Part shown: piece after piece, positions 35,701 through 43,770 of the stretch
How positions within the stretch are numbered: position 1 is the stretch's first letter
Layout: each line of letters opens with the position of its first letter
Assembly (NCBI GenBank): GCA_027622275.1
Contig: JAQBZB010000003.1
Location: 36,332 to 100,331, forward strand
Length of the DNA: 64,000 nucleotides
DNA from: Planctomycetota bacterium
GTDB taxonomy: Bacteria; Planctomycetota; Planctomycetia; Pirellulales; Pirellulaceae
Reading direction: 5' to 3'
Notes under the pieces: generated by a model
Told to the model about the DNA's origin: nothing
Databases searched by the model: none
Seen by the model: only the letters and a program-made list of their open reading frames with translations
Position numbers and translations under genes: made by a program

Positions 35701-36532
35701 GTTGAATCCACGCACCGGTCCCGTTACTCGATTCGGCTTTGTCGAAACAATTGCGGGACTGACGGATCGCGTCAACGATCTGGCGCCCGATCAAGCTGCT
35801 GCATTGGCGACCTATCTGCTGGGCAAGAAACGAATCGAAGAGCATCGTGCGATTCTTCCCCGCGTCGAAGAACTCGGCGAATGGAAGCAGGTGCGTTTGG
35901 CGGTCGCCGATCAACTGGAAAATTTTGGAGTAAGTCGTGAACAACTTCAAGAGATCGTCTCGAAGCTGCTCGGACACGAATACGAAGTTGGTGCCGGAGA
36001 CGCGGGACGCGAGGCGCTCCGCGTTGAGCTGTTGCGCGATGTGTTGGTTGACGCGAAGCAAGAGGATGTCGGCGAACGAGACAAGTACCAGGTTTTCAAC
36101 GACGCCGCGCAAACGCTGTATGATTTCTATACCGCTCAAGCCATCTTGCAACGGACGACAGCATGGCCCGAAGCGCCAGTAACTCCGAGCGTCGTCGCGC
36201 AAGCCATGATCGAGAGCCGGCTGAAGGAGTTGCTGGAGACGAAGCTGACCGCGGCGGAGAAACAGCAGGTTCAGCGGATGGATGTCGATTTGCGAGCGGT
36301 CGACTACCTGGCGACGAACGATTTGCAGAAGTTGGCGCTCTTGGACCGTGTGTGGTTGCGTTTTTTGGCCGTTGATCTCGCTCGTCAGCATCCCTCCCGA
36401 AAAGCGGAGGCCGATGCTTTCGTCAAACAGCTTGCGACGCGCGATCGCGAGGCGACTCATATCCTGATCCAAGTGCGAGACGGACACGAACTGATCTTGC
36501 GAATGTGGCTGCTGCTGAATCAGACAGATTAG
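32777..36532 (+). CDS. Large single-pass membrane protein with repeated helical domains
   Basis: A 1251-residue protein with a TTG start at 32777. The cytoplasmic half contains several copies of a helical unit of about 50-60 residues: FLERASSIVLERSVLDVTHWRRL...ELGLSGEEL (~22-67), YLNRAQAIIAEQRGFGARAQTLL...EMGLSSQEA (~157-200) and FLERSAPILAQHRGINAKSRVLL...ELGLSEEQV (~345-390). Looser copies lie between and after these. They are linked by Pro-rich spacers. A single transmembrane helix (LLAASVAALMVVGFFGWVIIQ) lies at ~537-557. The remaining ~690 residues are helical and probably extracytoplasmic. No known enzyme domain was recognised. A secreted partner starts 11 bp downstream. The function is unknown; a structural or scaffold role is a guess. 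Confidence 0.85.
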   Translation: MNQPKPPPQTLQPDDERKIRIFLERASSIVLERSVLDVTHWRRLVSLAEELGLSGEELRHTINDLRQRGVISEIDLSPPKPPPLPSPSQPGKPTPVAAAHAGPEQDFSLTPPVSPPPPPTSGSQAGATTNTGNGSPPPPPAPTRQDRAPDPSHEDRLRGYLNRAQAIIAEQRGFGARAQTLLAATADEMGLSSQEAAIALQSLNREPAVVPPPPPQANRAGETESAGDLESDDALRERGRWRVEGSPPPEPPPPTRKPEAIYRDYLSASLAHITDGVVPVLLERNLVKHGNSVLGLAKTFAHHLLIEEAAEKGLRFKSERADADPDTTTATIGSEDDALCAVNVKQFLERSAPILAQHRGINAKSRVLLNALATELGLSEEQVERAIAATQFRATTPREDADVRQQERLVGFRELIQGTLISLPRKLLTFDVEENLRRHGEERHGIQSTGVASAIREVCVALDIRQISEQQAREHIERLVDAKLGENARLTSDVRTRFESEGKQWGLNPAQVAEIIKERTRLQDQRNRSERNFTHGALLAASVAALMVVGFFGWVIIQNNGAKPQPIEAVGEQPRALAPIVVDENKVDTAWWGEELEFAIGAARREMRQLRPVLINVELKDPSTRLATYGKLVGELFGANHDAEQRDLLMRVISLCYARDPDQQAARRLLDDVIARIPRSERDLRDDKLYPHAFLATRAAVGLVTAASDERRNDASTELERAVGRTIDAGLEPHALQQHAYEGIAERLYRLLIALAKSEPALVASAHALVAEQTAAYLDETKLEKLNTDFLVVVLSGASHTWREYEPLIRDAVASKSPIIAVRMLEVYEKTKDPELQAFLAEAFIKRLGEAPESPDVAAVASAVRKSLGGAAEEVANRRLTRFLVGANSLLAEPRAEIGEPEALLVEIVNLAYHSTLGCAVAHGTAGDATFDALAEQDPEAFLTREELTAPPAEDKPKSLEPTTLRMLNERLTMLLNPRTGPVTRFGFVETIAGLTDRVNDLAPDQAAALATYLLGKKRIEEHRAILPRVEELGEWKQVRLAVADQLENFGVSREQLQEIVSKLLGHEYEVGAGDAGREALRVELLRDVLVDAKQEDVGERDKYQVFNDAAQTLYDFYTAQAILQRTTAWPEAPVTPSVVAQAMIESRLKELLETKLTAAEKQQVQRMDVDLRAVDYLATNDLQKLALLDRVWLRFLAVDLARQHPSRKAEADAFVKQLATRDREATHILIQVRDGHELILRMWLLLNQTD

Positions 36533-36542
36533 GCGACTTACG

Positions 36543-37463
36543 ATGCTTCGACGACTCACGATTCTGATCTTCCTCGTCCTCGGTTCGATCTCCGTTCCGT
36601 GCCGGGCGGTCATCGTCTTTCAGAAGAATCAGGACGAGCCCATCCGTGGATTCTTGATTGTCGAGAATGCGGTCCACATCGAAGTCCACGAACCACTCCC
36701 CAACGGCGGTGTTCGGAAACACATCTTGCCGCGTGTCTCGATTGACGACATCATTCGCGCCGTCGATCCGGATCGGCTCGCCGCTCTGAAGCCGGAAGCT
36801 CCGGAAGCCTATCGAAGCTACGCCGAAGATCTGGCGGTCAAGACCGAGGACCCGGAAGCCCGCGCCATGGCGATCCGGCTCTACTTGATCGCCGCGTCCC
36901 TGGCACCCGATGAACTCGGCCGCGGTTGTTTGCTGGGAATGGCTGGACTCGCGCGAACGCCAAGGGAAGAAAGAGCCTTTCGAGCGATGGCGTTTTCGCT
37001 GGACCCCGATCATGATCCGGCGCTGCTCAAGCCGCCCAAGATGACGGTCTCGGCTTTCGCGGGAATCACCGAGGCCGACCGGAAAGCATTGCTGACCGCC
37101 CTGCAGCGGCTTCGAACTGGACAGCTGGACGACGCGCGGCGCTATTTTTCACGTCCACCGGTACAAGCTGCGGCGACGCACTATTCGCATCTCATCTCCG
37201 AGAGTGAATACCAGGAAGCCATCCGTGCCGAGGGCCGTCTCGCACCGCGTCTGCTGCGAAAGTTCCTGACCCTTGAACTTACTCTTTTGGCCACGACTGC
37301 AACCGAAGCGATTGCCGAGCCCTCCGACCCTTCTCCTTGGTCCCAGCTCATCGCCCGCGATGACACGCTCCCCGCGAGCCCGCAAACACTCGCGGAGCTG
37401 ACCGAATTCGATCCCCGGCAATCGGTCTATCGAGAGGGGAAGTGGCGCGTCGCAACCGAATGA
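36543..37463 (+). CDS. Secreted hypothetical protein, partner of the large repeat protein
   Basis: A 306-residue protein with a Sec signal peptide (LTILIFLVLGSISVPCRA). It has a beta-rich N-part (VIVFQKNQDEPIRGFLIVE) and a helical C-part resembling TPR-type packing (MAIRLYLIAASLAPDELGRG, RAMAFSLDPDHDPALLKPP). The ATG at 36543 follows the 1251-residue gene by 10 bp, indicating an operon. It probably lies in the same compartment as the extracytoplasmic half of that protein. No family was recognised. Confidence 0.7.
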   Translation: MLRRLTILIFLVLGSISVPCRAVIVFQKNQDEPIRGFLIVENAVHIEVHEPLPNGGVRKHILPRVSIDDIIRAVDPDRLAALKPEAPEAYRSYAEDLAVKTEDPEARAMAIRLYLIAASLAPDELGRGCLLGMAGLARTPREERAFRAMAFSLDPDHDPALLKPPKMTVSAFAGITEADRKALLTALQRLRTGQLDDARRYFSRPPVQAAATHYSHLISESEYQEAIRAEGRLAPRLLRKFLTLELTLLATTATEAIAEPSDPSPWSQLIARDDTLPASPQTLAELTEFDPRQSVYREGKWRVATE

Positions 37464-37466
37464 CGC

Positions 37467-38558
37467 TCACGGCGTTTGATATTGAACGTGATACCCTTGC
37501 GCCTTCAGCCGAATGCGATAGAGACTCGTGTCGACGGTGACATAAAGCAGGTTCGAGTCTTTGCCGATGCCGAATTCGACGTTGCTGGGCAGGCCGGTTG
37601 CCGCCGCCAAATCTTGATCGGCGGGCCCCGTCGGAATGAAGCCGACCTCTTTGCCGTCGGGATTCACGACCAGCACACCAGGGCGGCTCGCGTCACGCAC
37701 TGTCAGATAGACATTGCCTTTGGCATCCACACACATCCCGTCACAGCCCTTCTTCTCGCCGAACTCAACGATCGTGCGGCGGTCCCGAACAGTCCCTTTA
37801 TCGTCCAACGCAAACGCATAGATCCGCATCGCTCCTTGCTCCGGAGCAGGAGCATCGGCATCAATCTTGTCAGTCCCATTGTCATGTTCGGCGAGATAGA
37901 GCGTCTTGCCATCGGGGCTGATCGCGATTCCGTTCGGTTTGTGGACGTTTTCAGTCACGATGTCGACCGACCCGTCGGCTTCGACGCGATAGACGGCTCG
38001 CGACGGCAACTCGCGCGGCTCGTCGCCGACATACTTCGGGTCGGTGAAATAGATTCGCCCATGTCGATCGAGGCAGATGTCATTGGGTGCATTGAACTTC
38101 ATGCCTCGATAGCGATCGGCAACCGTCGTCCGCTCACCCGTCTCGACGTTCCAGCGCGCAATCCCGCGTCCCCCATGATCGGCTCCTTCGCACGACAACA
38201 GGAATCCCTTCGCGTCGAAGATCAAGCCGTTCGACTTGCGGCTGTCTTTCGTGAACGGTTTCGTCTTGTTCGTCTTGGGATCGAACCGCAAGATCATTCC
38301 GTCATCGCTGCCCATTGGAATGTCGGAGAAATAGATGCTGCCGTCCGGCGCGACCGCAGGCCCTTCCGTCAGGCCTCCTTCGATCTTGGCTTTGCGGGTG
38401 AAGAGCAATTCCAGCTTGGAATCTTTTGCGACGATCGTCTTTCCCGTGGGAGCCGGCAACTCGGGTTGATCCGGCTCGCGTTGCTTCTCTCTCTTGGCGG
38501 CGAGCGCCACGCCGGTGGCCAGCATGGCGACAACGACGATGAAGGTGTTGGTACGCAT
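37467..38558 (-). CDS. SMP-30/gluconolactonase-like secreted protein
   Basis: A 363-residue protein with a signal peptide (MRTNTFIVVVAMLATGVALA) and a beta-propeller of the SMP-30/gluconolactonase/LRE-like family. Family motifs include LTEGPAVAPDGSIYFSDIP, SNGLIFDAKGFLLSCEGADHGGRG, NAPNDICLDRHGRIYFTDP, HKPNGIAISPDGKTLYLAE and GCDGMCVDAKGNVYLT. These carry the metal-ligand positions (E, N, N, D). Such enzymes hydrolyse sugar lactones or related esters. It lies between convergent (36543..37463) and co-directional (DUF1501) genes. Confidence 0.88.
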   Translation of the reverse strand: MRTNTFIVVVAMLATGVALAAKREKQREPDQPELPAPTGKTIVAKDSKLELLFTRKAKIEGGLTEGPAVAPDGSIYFSDIPMGSDDGMILRFDPKTNKTKPFTKDSRKSNGLIFDAKGFLLSCEGADHGGRGIARWNVETGERTTVADRYRGMKFNAPNDICLDRHGRIYFTDPKYVGDEPRELPSRAVYRVEADGSVDIVTENVHKPNGIAISPDGKTLYLAEHDNGTDKIDADAPAPEQGAMRIYAFALDDKGTVRDRRTIVEFGEKKGCDGMCVDAKGNVYLTVRDASRPGVLVVNPDGKEVGFIPTGPADQDLAAATGLPSNVEFGIGKDSNLLYVTVDTSLYRIRLKAQGYHVQYQTP

Positions 38559-38586
38559 GGGTGCAAGTCCTTATGTCCGCTGGAGG

Positions 38587-40032
38587 TCAAGCAAGGAGTT
38601 TCTGGACAACATCGCCCGCCACATCCGTCAGCCGGAAGTCCCGTCCCTGGAAGCGATACGTTAGTTTCAAGTGATCGAGTCCCATCAGGTGCAAGATGGT
38701 GGCGTGCAAGTCGTGGACGTGGACACGATCTTCCACAGGAAAATAACCGAGATCGTCAGTCTTACCGATCGTGATCCCAGCCTTCACGCCTCCGCCGGCC
38801 AACCACATTGAAAACGCTTCGATATGATGGTCGCGACCGAGGAAGTCACGCGGCTCGCCTTGCGGTGTCCGGCCAAATTCACCTCCCCACACGACGATCG
38901 TATCGTCCAGCATACCTAGCCGCTTCAAGTCTTTCACCAACGCCGCCGCGGGCTGATCGATTTCTTTGCAGACTTTGTCCAACGTCCCTGTCAGTTCCGT
39001 ATCCGGATTGCCGTGATGGTCCCAGTCCGTGTGATACAGCTGGACAAACCGAGTGCCACGCTGGACCAACCGCCGAGCCAGCAGACAATTGTTCGCGAAC
39101 GAAGGCTTGGCCGGGTCGGCACCGTACAGCTCGATCGTCTCTTGCGTTTCGTCCGTGATGTCCATCAACTCGGGGGCACTCGATTGCATTCGATAAGCCA
39201 TCTCGTAGGCCGCGATGCGTGTGGCGATTTCGGGGTCGTGCGTGTCGGCAAGCCGTAACCGATTGAAATCGTTGACGGCTTGAACGAAGTCGCCTTGCCG
39301 CGCGGCATCGATCCCCGCCGGGTTATCCAGGTTCAGGATCGGTGCCCCTTTGCCACGGAACGGAACGCCTTGAAAAGTCGTCGGCAAGAAGCCGCTGCCC
39401 CAATTCGGCGAACCACCGCGCGGACCGCGCGGTCCTGATTGCAAGACCACAAAGCCCGGCAAGTCGCTGGCCTCGCTGCCGATGCCGTACGTGATCCAGG
39501 CTCCCATGCTCGGCCGTCCGAATCGGTTGAAGCCCGTGTTCATAAAGAACTTCGCCGGGCCGTGATTGAACACGTCGGTCGACATCGAACGTACGATCGC
39601 AATGTCGTCCGAGATCGAAGCGATATGCGGCAGGCATTCCGAGACCGTTTGTCCGCTGTCGCCATGCTGGGCGAACTTGCGTCGCGTGCCCAGCAGCTTC
39701 GCATCCTTCTTCAGAAACGCGAACCTTTGGTTTTCGACATACGACTCGGGGATCACTTGCCCTTCGAGCTGTTGTAGCTTCGGTTTCGGATCAAACAGCT
39801 CCAACTGACTCGGCCCGCCCGCCATGAACAAAAATATGACGTTCTTCGCGCGAGGCTTGAAGTGCGGCGGCTTTGGGGCGAGCGGGTTCGTTGCGTCGAG
39901 TGCCTGTTCCGCGGCGAACGGCCCGTCCTGATTCATCATCGAGCCGAGTGCCATCGCGCCCAAACCGACGCGGCAGTCACGAAAGAAGTGGCGGCGTGTT
40001 GTGTGGAGTAGATGATGTTGTTGAATGTTCAA
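38587..40032 (-). CDS. DUF1501 secreted protein
   Basis: A second complete DUF1501 protein (481 residues). It has a twin-arginine-like leader (HTTRRHFFRDCRVGLGAMALGSM) and the signature AKNVIFLFMAGGPSQLELFDPKPKL. Further motifs are GMLDDTIVVWGGEFGRTPQG, RDHHIEAFSMWLAGGGVKAG and DLHATILHLMGLDHLKLTYRF. The TTG start at 40032 is inferred because GAGGGAG sits just upstream and overlaps the end of the DUF1553 gene. A start at 40092 would lie inside that gene. It closely resembles the C-terminal fragment at 22090. It is coupled to the upstream DUF1549/DUF1553 gene. Confidence 0.9.
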   Translation of the reverse strand: MNIQQHHLLHTTRRHFFRDCRVGLGAMALGSMMNQDGPFAAEQALDATNPLAPKPPHFKPRAKNVIFLFMAGGPSQLELFDPKPKLQQLEGQVIPESYVENQRFAFLKKDAKLLGTRRKFAQHGDSGQTVSECLPHIASISDDIAIVRSMSTDVFNHGPAKFFMNTGFNRFGRPSMGAWITYGIGSEASDLPGFVVLQSGPRGPRGGSPNWGSGFLPTTFQGVPFRGKGAPILNLDNPAGIDAARQGDFVQAVNDFNRLRLADTHDPEIATRIAAYEMAYRMQSSAPELMDITDETQETIELYGADPAKPSFANNCLLARRLVQRGTRFVQLYHTDWDHHGNPDTELTGTLDKVCKEIDQPAAALVKDLKRLGMLDDTIVVWGGEFGRTPQGEPRDFLGRDHHIEAFSMWLAGGGVKAGITIGKTDDLGYFPVEDRVHVHDLHATILHLMGLDHLKLTYRFQGRDFRLTDVAGDVVQKLLA

Positions 40033-40034
40033 AG

Positions 40035-42587
40035 TCACTCCCTCGTAATGAATTCGTCGAGATTCATAAGCACCCGCGAAGCCGCGGTCCAAGCGGCGAG
40101 TTCGATGTCGTTGCTGTCTGGCTTCTCGCCGCCGATCAGTGCGGTCGCGGCATCTGGATCTTGGGAAAAGGCGGTTCGTTGCGCGGCGACAAGTTCGACG
40201 AGCCGTGATCGCTCAAGCTCGTTCGGGCCGCGCGAGAAACACCGTTGAAACAACAGCTCGGCCCGTTTTCCATCATGGTCACAGTCTGTTGCGAGTACCT
40301 CGACAGCCAGCGCGCGAGCACACTCAATAAACTGAATGTCGTTCGCCAGCGTTAGGGACTGCAGCGGCGTGTTGGAACGGACTCGGCGGGTACATGTGAC
40401 ATTGGCTTCGGGCGCGTCGAAGGCCATCAGCGATGGATACGGACTGGAGCGCCAAAAGTACGTGTACATGCCGCGTCGATAGCGATCTTCGTGCGTGTCG
40501 GTGTTCCACGGTTTGGGATCTTGTGTGAACAGGTAGATCCCTTCCGGCTGTGGCGGATGGACGCTGGGGCCGCCGATCTTGCGGCTGAGCAGTCCGCCGA
40601 CGGCGAGCGCGTTGTCGCGGATGATCTCGGCATCCAGCCGCACTCGCGATTGACGCGCCAGTAGCTTGTTGAACGGATCGACTTCGTCGAGTTCGCGGCG
40701 ATGATGCGATGCTTGCCGGTAGGTGGCCGAAGTCACGATCGCGCGATGGATGGCTTTCACGTCCCAGCCCGATGCGACGAACTCGGCGGCCAGCCAATCG
40801 AGCAACTGTGGGTGCGTGGGCGGCGTTCCTTGGATGCCGAAGTCGTTTTCCGTCTCGACAATCCCGCGTCCGAAGAAGCGTTGCCAGAAGCGATTCACGA
40901 TCACGCGCGGCGTCAGCGGGTTGTCGGCAGCGACCAGCCAGCGGGCAAAGTCGAGACGAGTGGCTTCGCTCGCCTCGGTCGCTAGTGAATGCAAAACGCT
41001 CGGCACGCTTGCCGCAACACGATCGCCTTGATCGAGGAAGTTGCCACGCCGGTGGATGTGCGTTTCGCGCAGCTCTTGCCGCTCGCGCAGAATCATCGAC
41101 GTAGGAATCGCCGGTTCGATCGCGCGGAGGTCCGCAATCTCTTTCACAAGCGGGAACGCCTCGCGAGCCGCGTCAGTCGTCTTGAACAGCTCAACGATCA
41201 GCTTCTTCTCGACATCATCGCGTTTGTCGAGCTTTTTCCCGAGCGCCGCCTGCGTTGGGCCAGGCAAAGTGCGGTAAAAGTCCGGCGCGATCGTTGGTTC
41301 CCACTCGAGTTGCTTCTTCGTGAATTCTTCGGCCTGTGCGGCGAGCGCCGTTTCCCGCTCTTGGATCTGCCCGCGAATGCCGTCCCGACGATCGACGACC
41401 CCTTGCGCAATCTCCCACGGCGTCGGCGCATCGACTTGTGGTTCGTCGCAGTTATTCAGGAAGGCAAACACTTGATAGTACTCGCGTTGGCTGATCGGGT
41501 CGTACTTGTGCTGGTGGCAGCGCGCACAACCAAGCGTCAAGCCAAGATAGACGACGCCCGTCGTGTCAACACGATCGGCGACGGCATCGACGCGGAACTG
41601 CTCCTGGTCGGTGCCGCCTTCCTCGTTGATCAGCGTATTGCGATGAAAGCCGGTCGCGATCAATTGGTCGAGTGTCGGATCGGGCAGCATGTCGCCCGCG
41701 AACTGCTCGATCGTAAACTGATCGAACGACATCCCGGAGTTCACGGCCGCGATCACCCACTCGCGATACTTCCAAATCTCGCGGCCGAAGTCGCGTGTAA
41801 AACCGTTGCTATCCGCGTATCGCGCCAGATCCAGCCAATGCCGCCCCCAGCGCTCTCCGTACGCGGGCGATGCCAACAATCGATCGACCAGCCTTTCAGA
41901 CGCATCCGGCCGTGCGTCATTGACGAACGCATCGACTTCGGCCGGCGTCGGCGGGATGCCAAGCAAGTCGAGACTCACGCGGCGGATCAACGTCGCGCGA
42001 TTTGCTTCGGCGGACGGAGCGAGACCTTCCGCTTGCAGCTTGGCCAGCACGAAGTGATCAATCGCGTTTTGAACCGAATCTGTTCGTGTAACGGCTGGCA
42101 GACTTGGCCGAGTTAGAACTTGGTAGGCCCAATGGTCCGATTCGACTTTAAGCTTCAGCTCCGCTTCTGGCACCTTCGCACCGGCCGCGATCCACGCCTG
42201 GATCGTGGCGATCTCTTGCTGGCCGAGCGGCGGTCCTTCGGGCGGCATTTGTTCGACTTCGTCATCTTCACCGCGGAGAATTCGCAGCAGTCGGCTGTTC
42301 GCGACATCGCCCGCCACCAGCACCGCGCCGCCATCCCCGCCACGCAGCAGGCCACCGCCCACATCAAGCCGCAAACCAGATTCCTGCTTCGCCACGTTGT
42401 GACACTTCGCGCAATGCTGCGTGAGAATCGGCTTCACATCGCGCACAAAGCTCGGTTCGTCGGCGTTCGCGGCGACACAGACAACGAGAAGCAGAAGCGC
42501 GGTTGCACCGACTCTGCGATTCCGCAGTAGCAAGCGAAACAAGAAAGCTGCCGCGCTCAACAGCCGCTCACGTGGAAGACATCTCAT
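40035..42587 (-). CDS. DUF1549/DUF1553 cytochrome-like protein (PSCyt1-PSCyt2-PSD1)
   Basis: A protein of about 850 residues. The N-terminal signal anchor ([19 protein letters not shown]) is followed by a PSCyt1 heme-binding-like motif ([16 protein letters not shown]). A PSCyt2/DUF1549 region has [14 protein letters not shown] (~370). C-terminal PSD1 ([25 protein letters not shown]) is also present. It lacks the large coiled-coil insert of the paralogue at 17688. ATG 42587 begins the leader. It ends two bases before the DUF1501 gene. The predicted product is periplasmic and its substrate is unknown. Confidence 0.92.
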   Translation of the reverse strand: MRCLPRERLLSAAAFLFRLLLRNRRVGATALLLLVVCVAANADEPSFVRDVKPILTQHCAKCHNVAKQESGLRLDVGGGLLRGGDGGAVLVAGDVANSRLLRILRGEDDEVEQMPPEGPPLGQQEIATIQAWIAAGAKVPEAELKLKVESDHWAYQVLTRPSLPAVTRTDSVQNAIDHFVLAKLQAEGLAPSAEANRATLIRRVSLDLLGIPPTPAEVDAFVNDARPDASERLVDRLLASPAYGERWGRHWLDLARYADSNGFTRDFGREIWKYREWVIAAVNSGMSFDQFTIEQFAGDMLPDPTLDQLIATGFHRNTLINEEGGTDQEQFRVDAVADRVDTTGVVYLGLTLGCARCHQHKYDPISQREYYQVFAFLNNCDEPQVDAPTPWEIAQGVVDRRDGIRGQIQERETALAAQAEEFTKKQLEWEPTIAPDFYRTLPGPTQAALGKKLDKRDDVEKKLIVELFKTTDAAREAFPLVKEIADLRAIEPAIPTSMILRERQELRETHIHRRGNFLDQGDRVAASVPSVLHSLATEASEATRLDFARWLVAADNPLTPRVIVNRFWQRFFGRGIVETENDFGIQGTPPTHPQLLDWLAAEFVASGWDVKAIHRAIVTSATYRQASHHRRELDEVDPFNKLLARQSRVRLDAEIIRDNALAVGGLLSRKIGGPSVHPPQPEGIYLFTQDPKPWNTDTHEDRYRRGMYTYFWRSSPYPSLMAFDAPEANVTCTRRVRSNTPLQSLTLANDIQFIECARALAVEVLATDCDHDGKRAELLFQRCFSRGPNELERSRLVELVAAQRTAFSQDPDAATALIGGEKPDSNDIELAAWTAASRVLMNLDEFITRE

Positions 42588-42684
42588 CGAGTTGCTTTCG
42601 AGCCGGTGGTAAGGGAGGGGGAATGGCACGCGCCGTACCCCCTCCAAGATATCCGATGCACCGAGCTGACTCAAACTCCCAGTG

Positions 42685-42712
42685 CAAAAACACCGGTTCA
42701 AAAACACCGGTT
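42685..42712 (+). repeat. Two tandem 14-bp units upstream of the DUF1553 gene
   Basis: CAAAAACACCGGTT occurs twice in direct tandem (42685-42698 and 42699-42712). ACCGGT inside each unit is self-complementary. It lies about 100 bp upstream of the DUF1549/DUF1553 start on the minus strand, so it could be a binding site, but this is speculative. Confidence 0.6.
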
Positions 42713-42779
42713 CGGCAAAGACTTGTACACGTCTTTCGGTTGCCCGATACTGATAGCACCTATTCCCAGGGGCTCGTTG

Positions 42780-42920
42780 ATGTCAAACAGTCACCAGTCA
42801 AACTACTTCGTCCTCGAACTGCCCGACAGCCTCAACGACATGATGCCCCTGTATCACCCGGTGGCGCATGGCTGTAAGGCGGGGCTGTATGGCTTAGTAG
42901 GTCTCGCTCGCCGAGCGTGA
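42780..42920 (+). CDS. Short hypothetical ORF (46 aa)
   Basis: ATG 42780 has CAGGGG about eight bases upstream and opens a 46-codon frame (MSNSHQSNYFVLELPDSLND...) ending TGA 42918-42920. The last third overlaps the palindromic element at 42896-42978, so the C-terminus is composed of repeat sequence. It may be the remnant of a longer gene truncated by the element. No family was recognised. Confidence 0.3.
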   Translation: MSNSHQSNYFVLELPDSLNDMMPLYHPVAHGCKAGLYGLVGLARRA

Positions 42921-42978
42921 CCTCGAACGGCGATCCAACTCCAACCGCCCAGGTCACTCCCGGCGGGAGTGACCTACT
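42896..42978. repeat. Palindromic element, family E
   Basis: AGTAGGTCTCGCTCGCCGAG...GTGACCTCG at the left and AGGTCACTCCCGGCGGGAG...TGACCTACT at the right are imperfect inverted arms around about 25 bp. It lies between the DUF1553 start and the convergent end of the NPYxxP membrane protein gene. Confidence 0.7.
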
Positions 42979-43041
42979 CGGGCGTTCCCAGCGGGGTCTG
43001 GACGAAGCGAGCTGACTGATGCATGAACTTGGATCGTTCGG

Positions 43042-43578
43042 TCAATCCGTCTCTGACTGTGTACTGTCAGGAACGGTATCTTGCTGCAACGCGTCCTTCT
43101 CGATCTTCGACAGATAGTTGAATCGCTTGAGCAGGAAGAGCGATGCCAAAAGCCCGGCGGCGAGACCGAGATACATGACGGTGTACATGAGCGACATGCT
43201 CAGCGCTGCATCGTTCCTGTAATTCTCGACATTATACGTAACGAAACCACCCGCCGTGCAAACGCAACAAAACGCAATCCCGCCGACGAACGACACCGGC
43301 AACACAACTGCCAGCGACGCAAAGAAGAGTCCGCACCAATCCGTCCAGTCCGGCTGCCCGGAGCCACGAACGGTGCGCCAATAGATGCGTGTCGCACGAA
43401 CCATCGCCGGGGTCGCGACGAGCGTCAGCGGAACGCCGACGAATGGAGCAAACGCGCTCAGCAGCAGTCCACCCGCTAAACCACCGGCCAATAACGGAAA
43501 ATAGCGGCGAACGAAGTGTTCATCCTTCCGCATCTCGTCAATTCCGTGTGGACTCTCGTAAGGGTTCGGGGTTTCCAT
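43042..43578 (-). CDS. NPYxxP-type membrane protein
   Basis: A 178-residue protein starting METPNPYESPHGID. The NPYxxP motif marks a class of small planctomycete membrane proteins. Two hydrophobic hairpins follow (FPLLAGGLAGGLLLSAFAPFVG, VLPVSFVGGIAFCCVCTAG) and a final helix (VMYLGLAAGLLASLFLL). The C-terminus is acidic and soluble. The function is unknown. It lies on its own between repeat elements. Confidence 0.7.
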   Translation of the reverse strand: METPNPYESPHGIDEMRKDEHFVRRYFPLLAGGLAGGLLLSAFAPFVGVPLTLVATPAMVRATRIYWRTVRGSGQPDWTDWCGLFFASLAVVLPVSFVGGIAFCCVCTAGGFVTYNVENYRNDAALSMSLMYTVMYLGLAAGLLASLFLLKRFNYLSKIEKDALQQDTVPDSTQSETD

Positions 43579-43632
43579 GATGTCTCGCGCGGAACAGGGT
43601 TGGGAGTGGGGTGTTCAGAATCTGGCTTCTCA

Positions 43633-43679
43633 CTCACGAATCTTTTGTCTCCAACGAGACAAACTCGTTGGGGGACAAG
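43633..43679. repeat. Dispersed repeat, second copy of the 28680-28724 unit
   Basis: CTCACGAATCTTTTGTCTCC followed by AACGAGACAAACTCGTTGGG matches 28680-28724 with only a few differences. The AACGAG...CTCGTT part can form a hairpin. It lies between the hemDE stop and the NPYxxP gene start. Confidence 0.75.
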
Positions 43680-43770
43680 AGTCCGACGAAGAAATTCATG
43701 CGGAACAGAAACGACATCGTCCTGATCCGCATCGACAGCACTAAACTGAACACCCTACACCCGACCCCCT

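Noticed and set aside
37476..38774. A 432-codon plus-strand open frame
   Set aside because: Antisense to the SMP-30-like gene; no recognisable domain.
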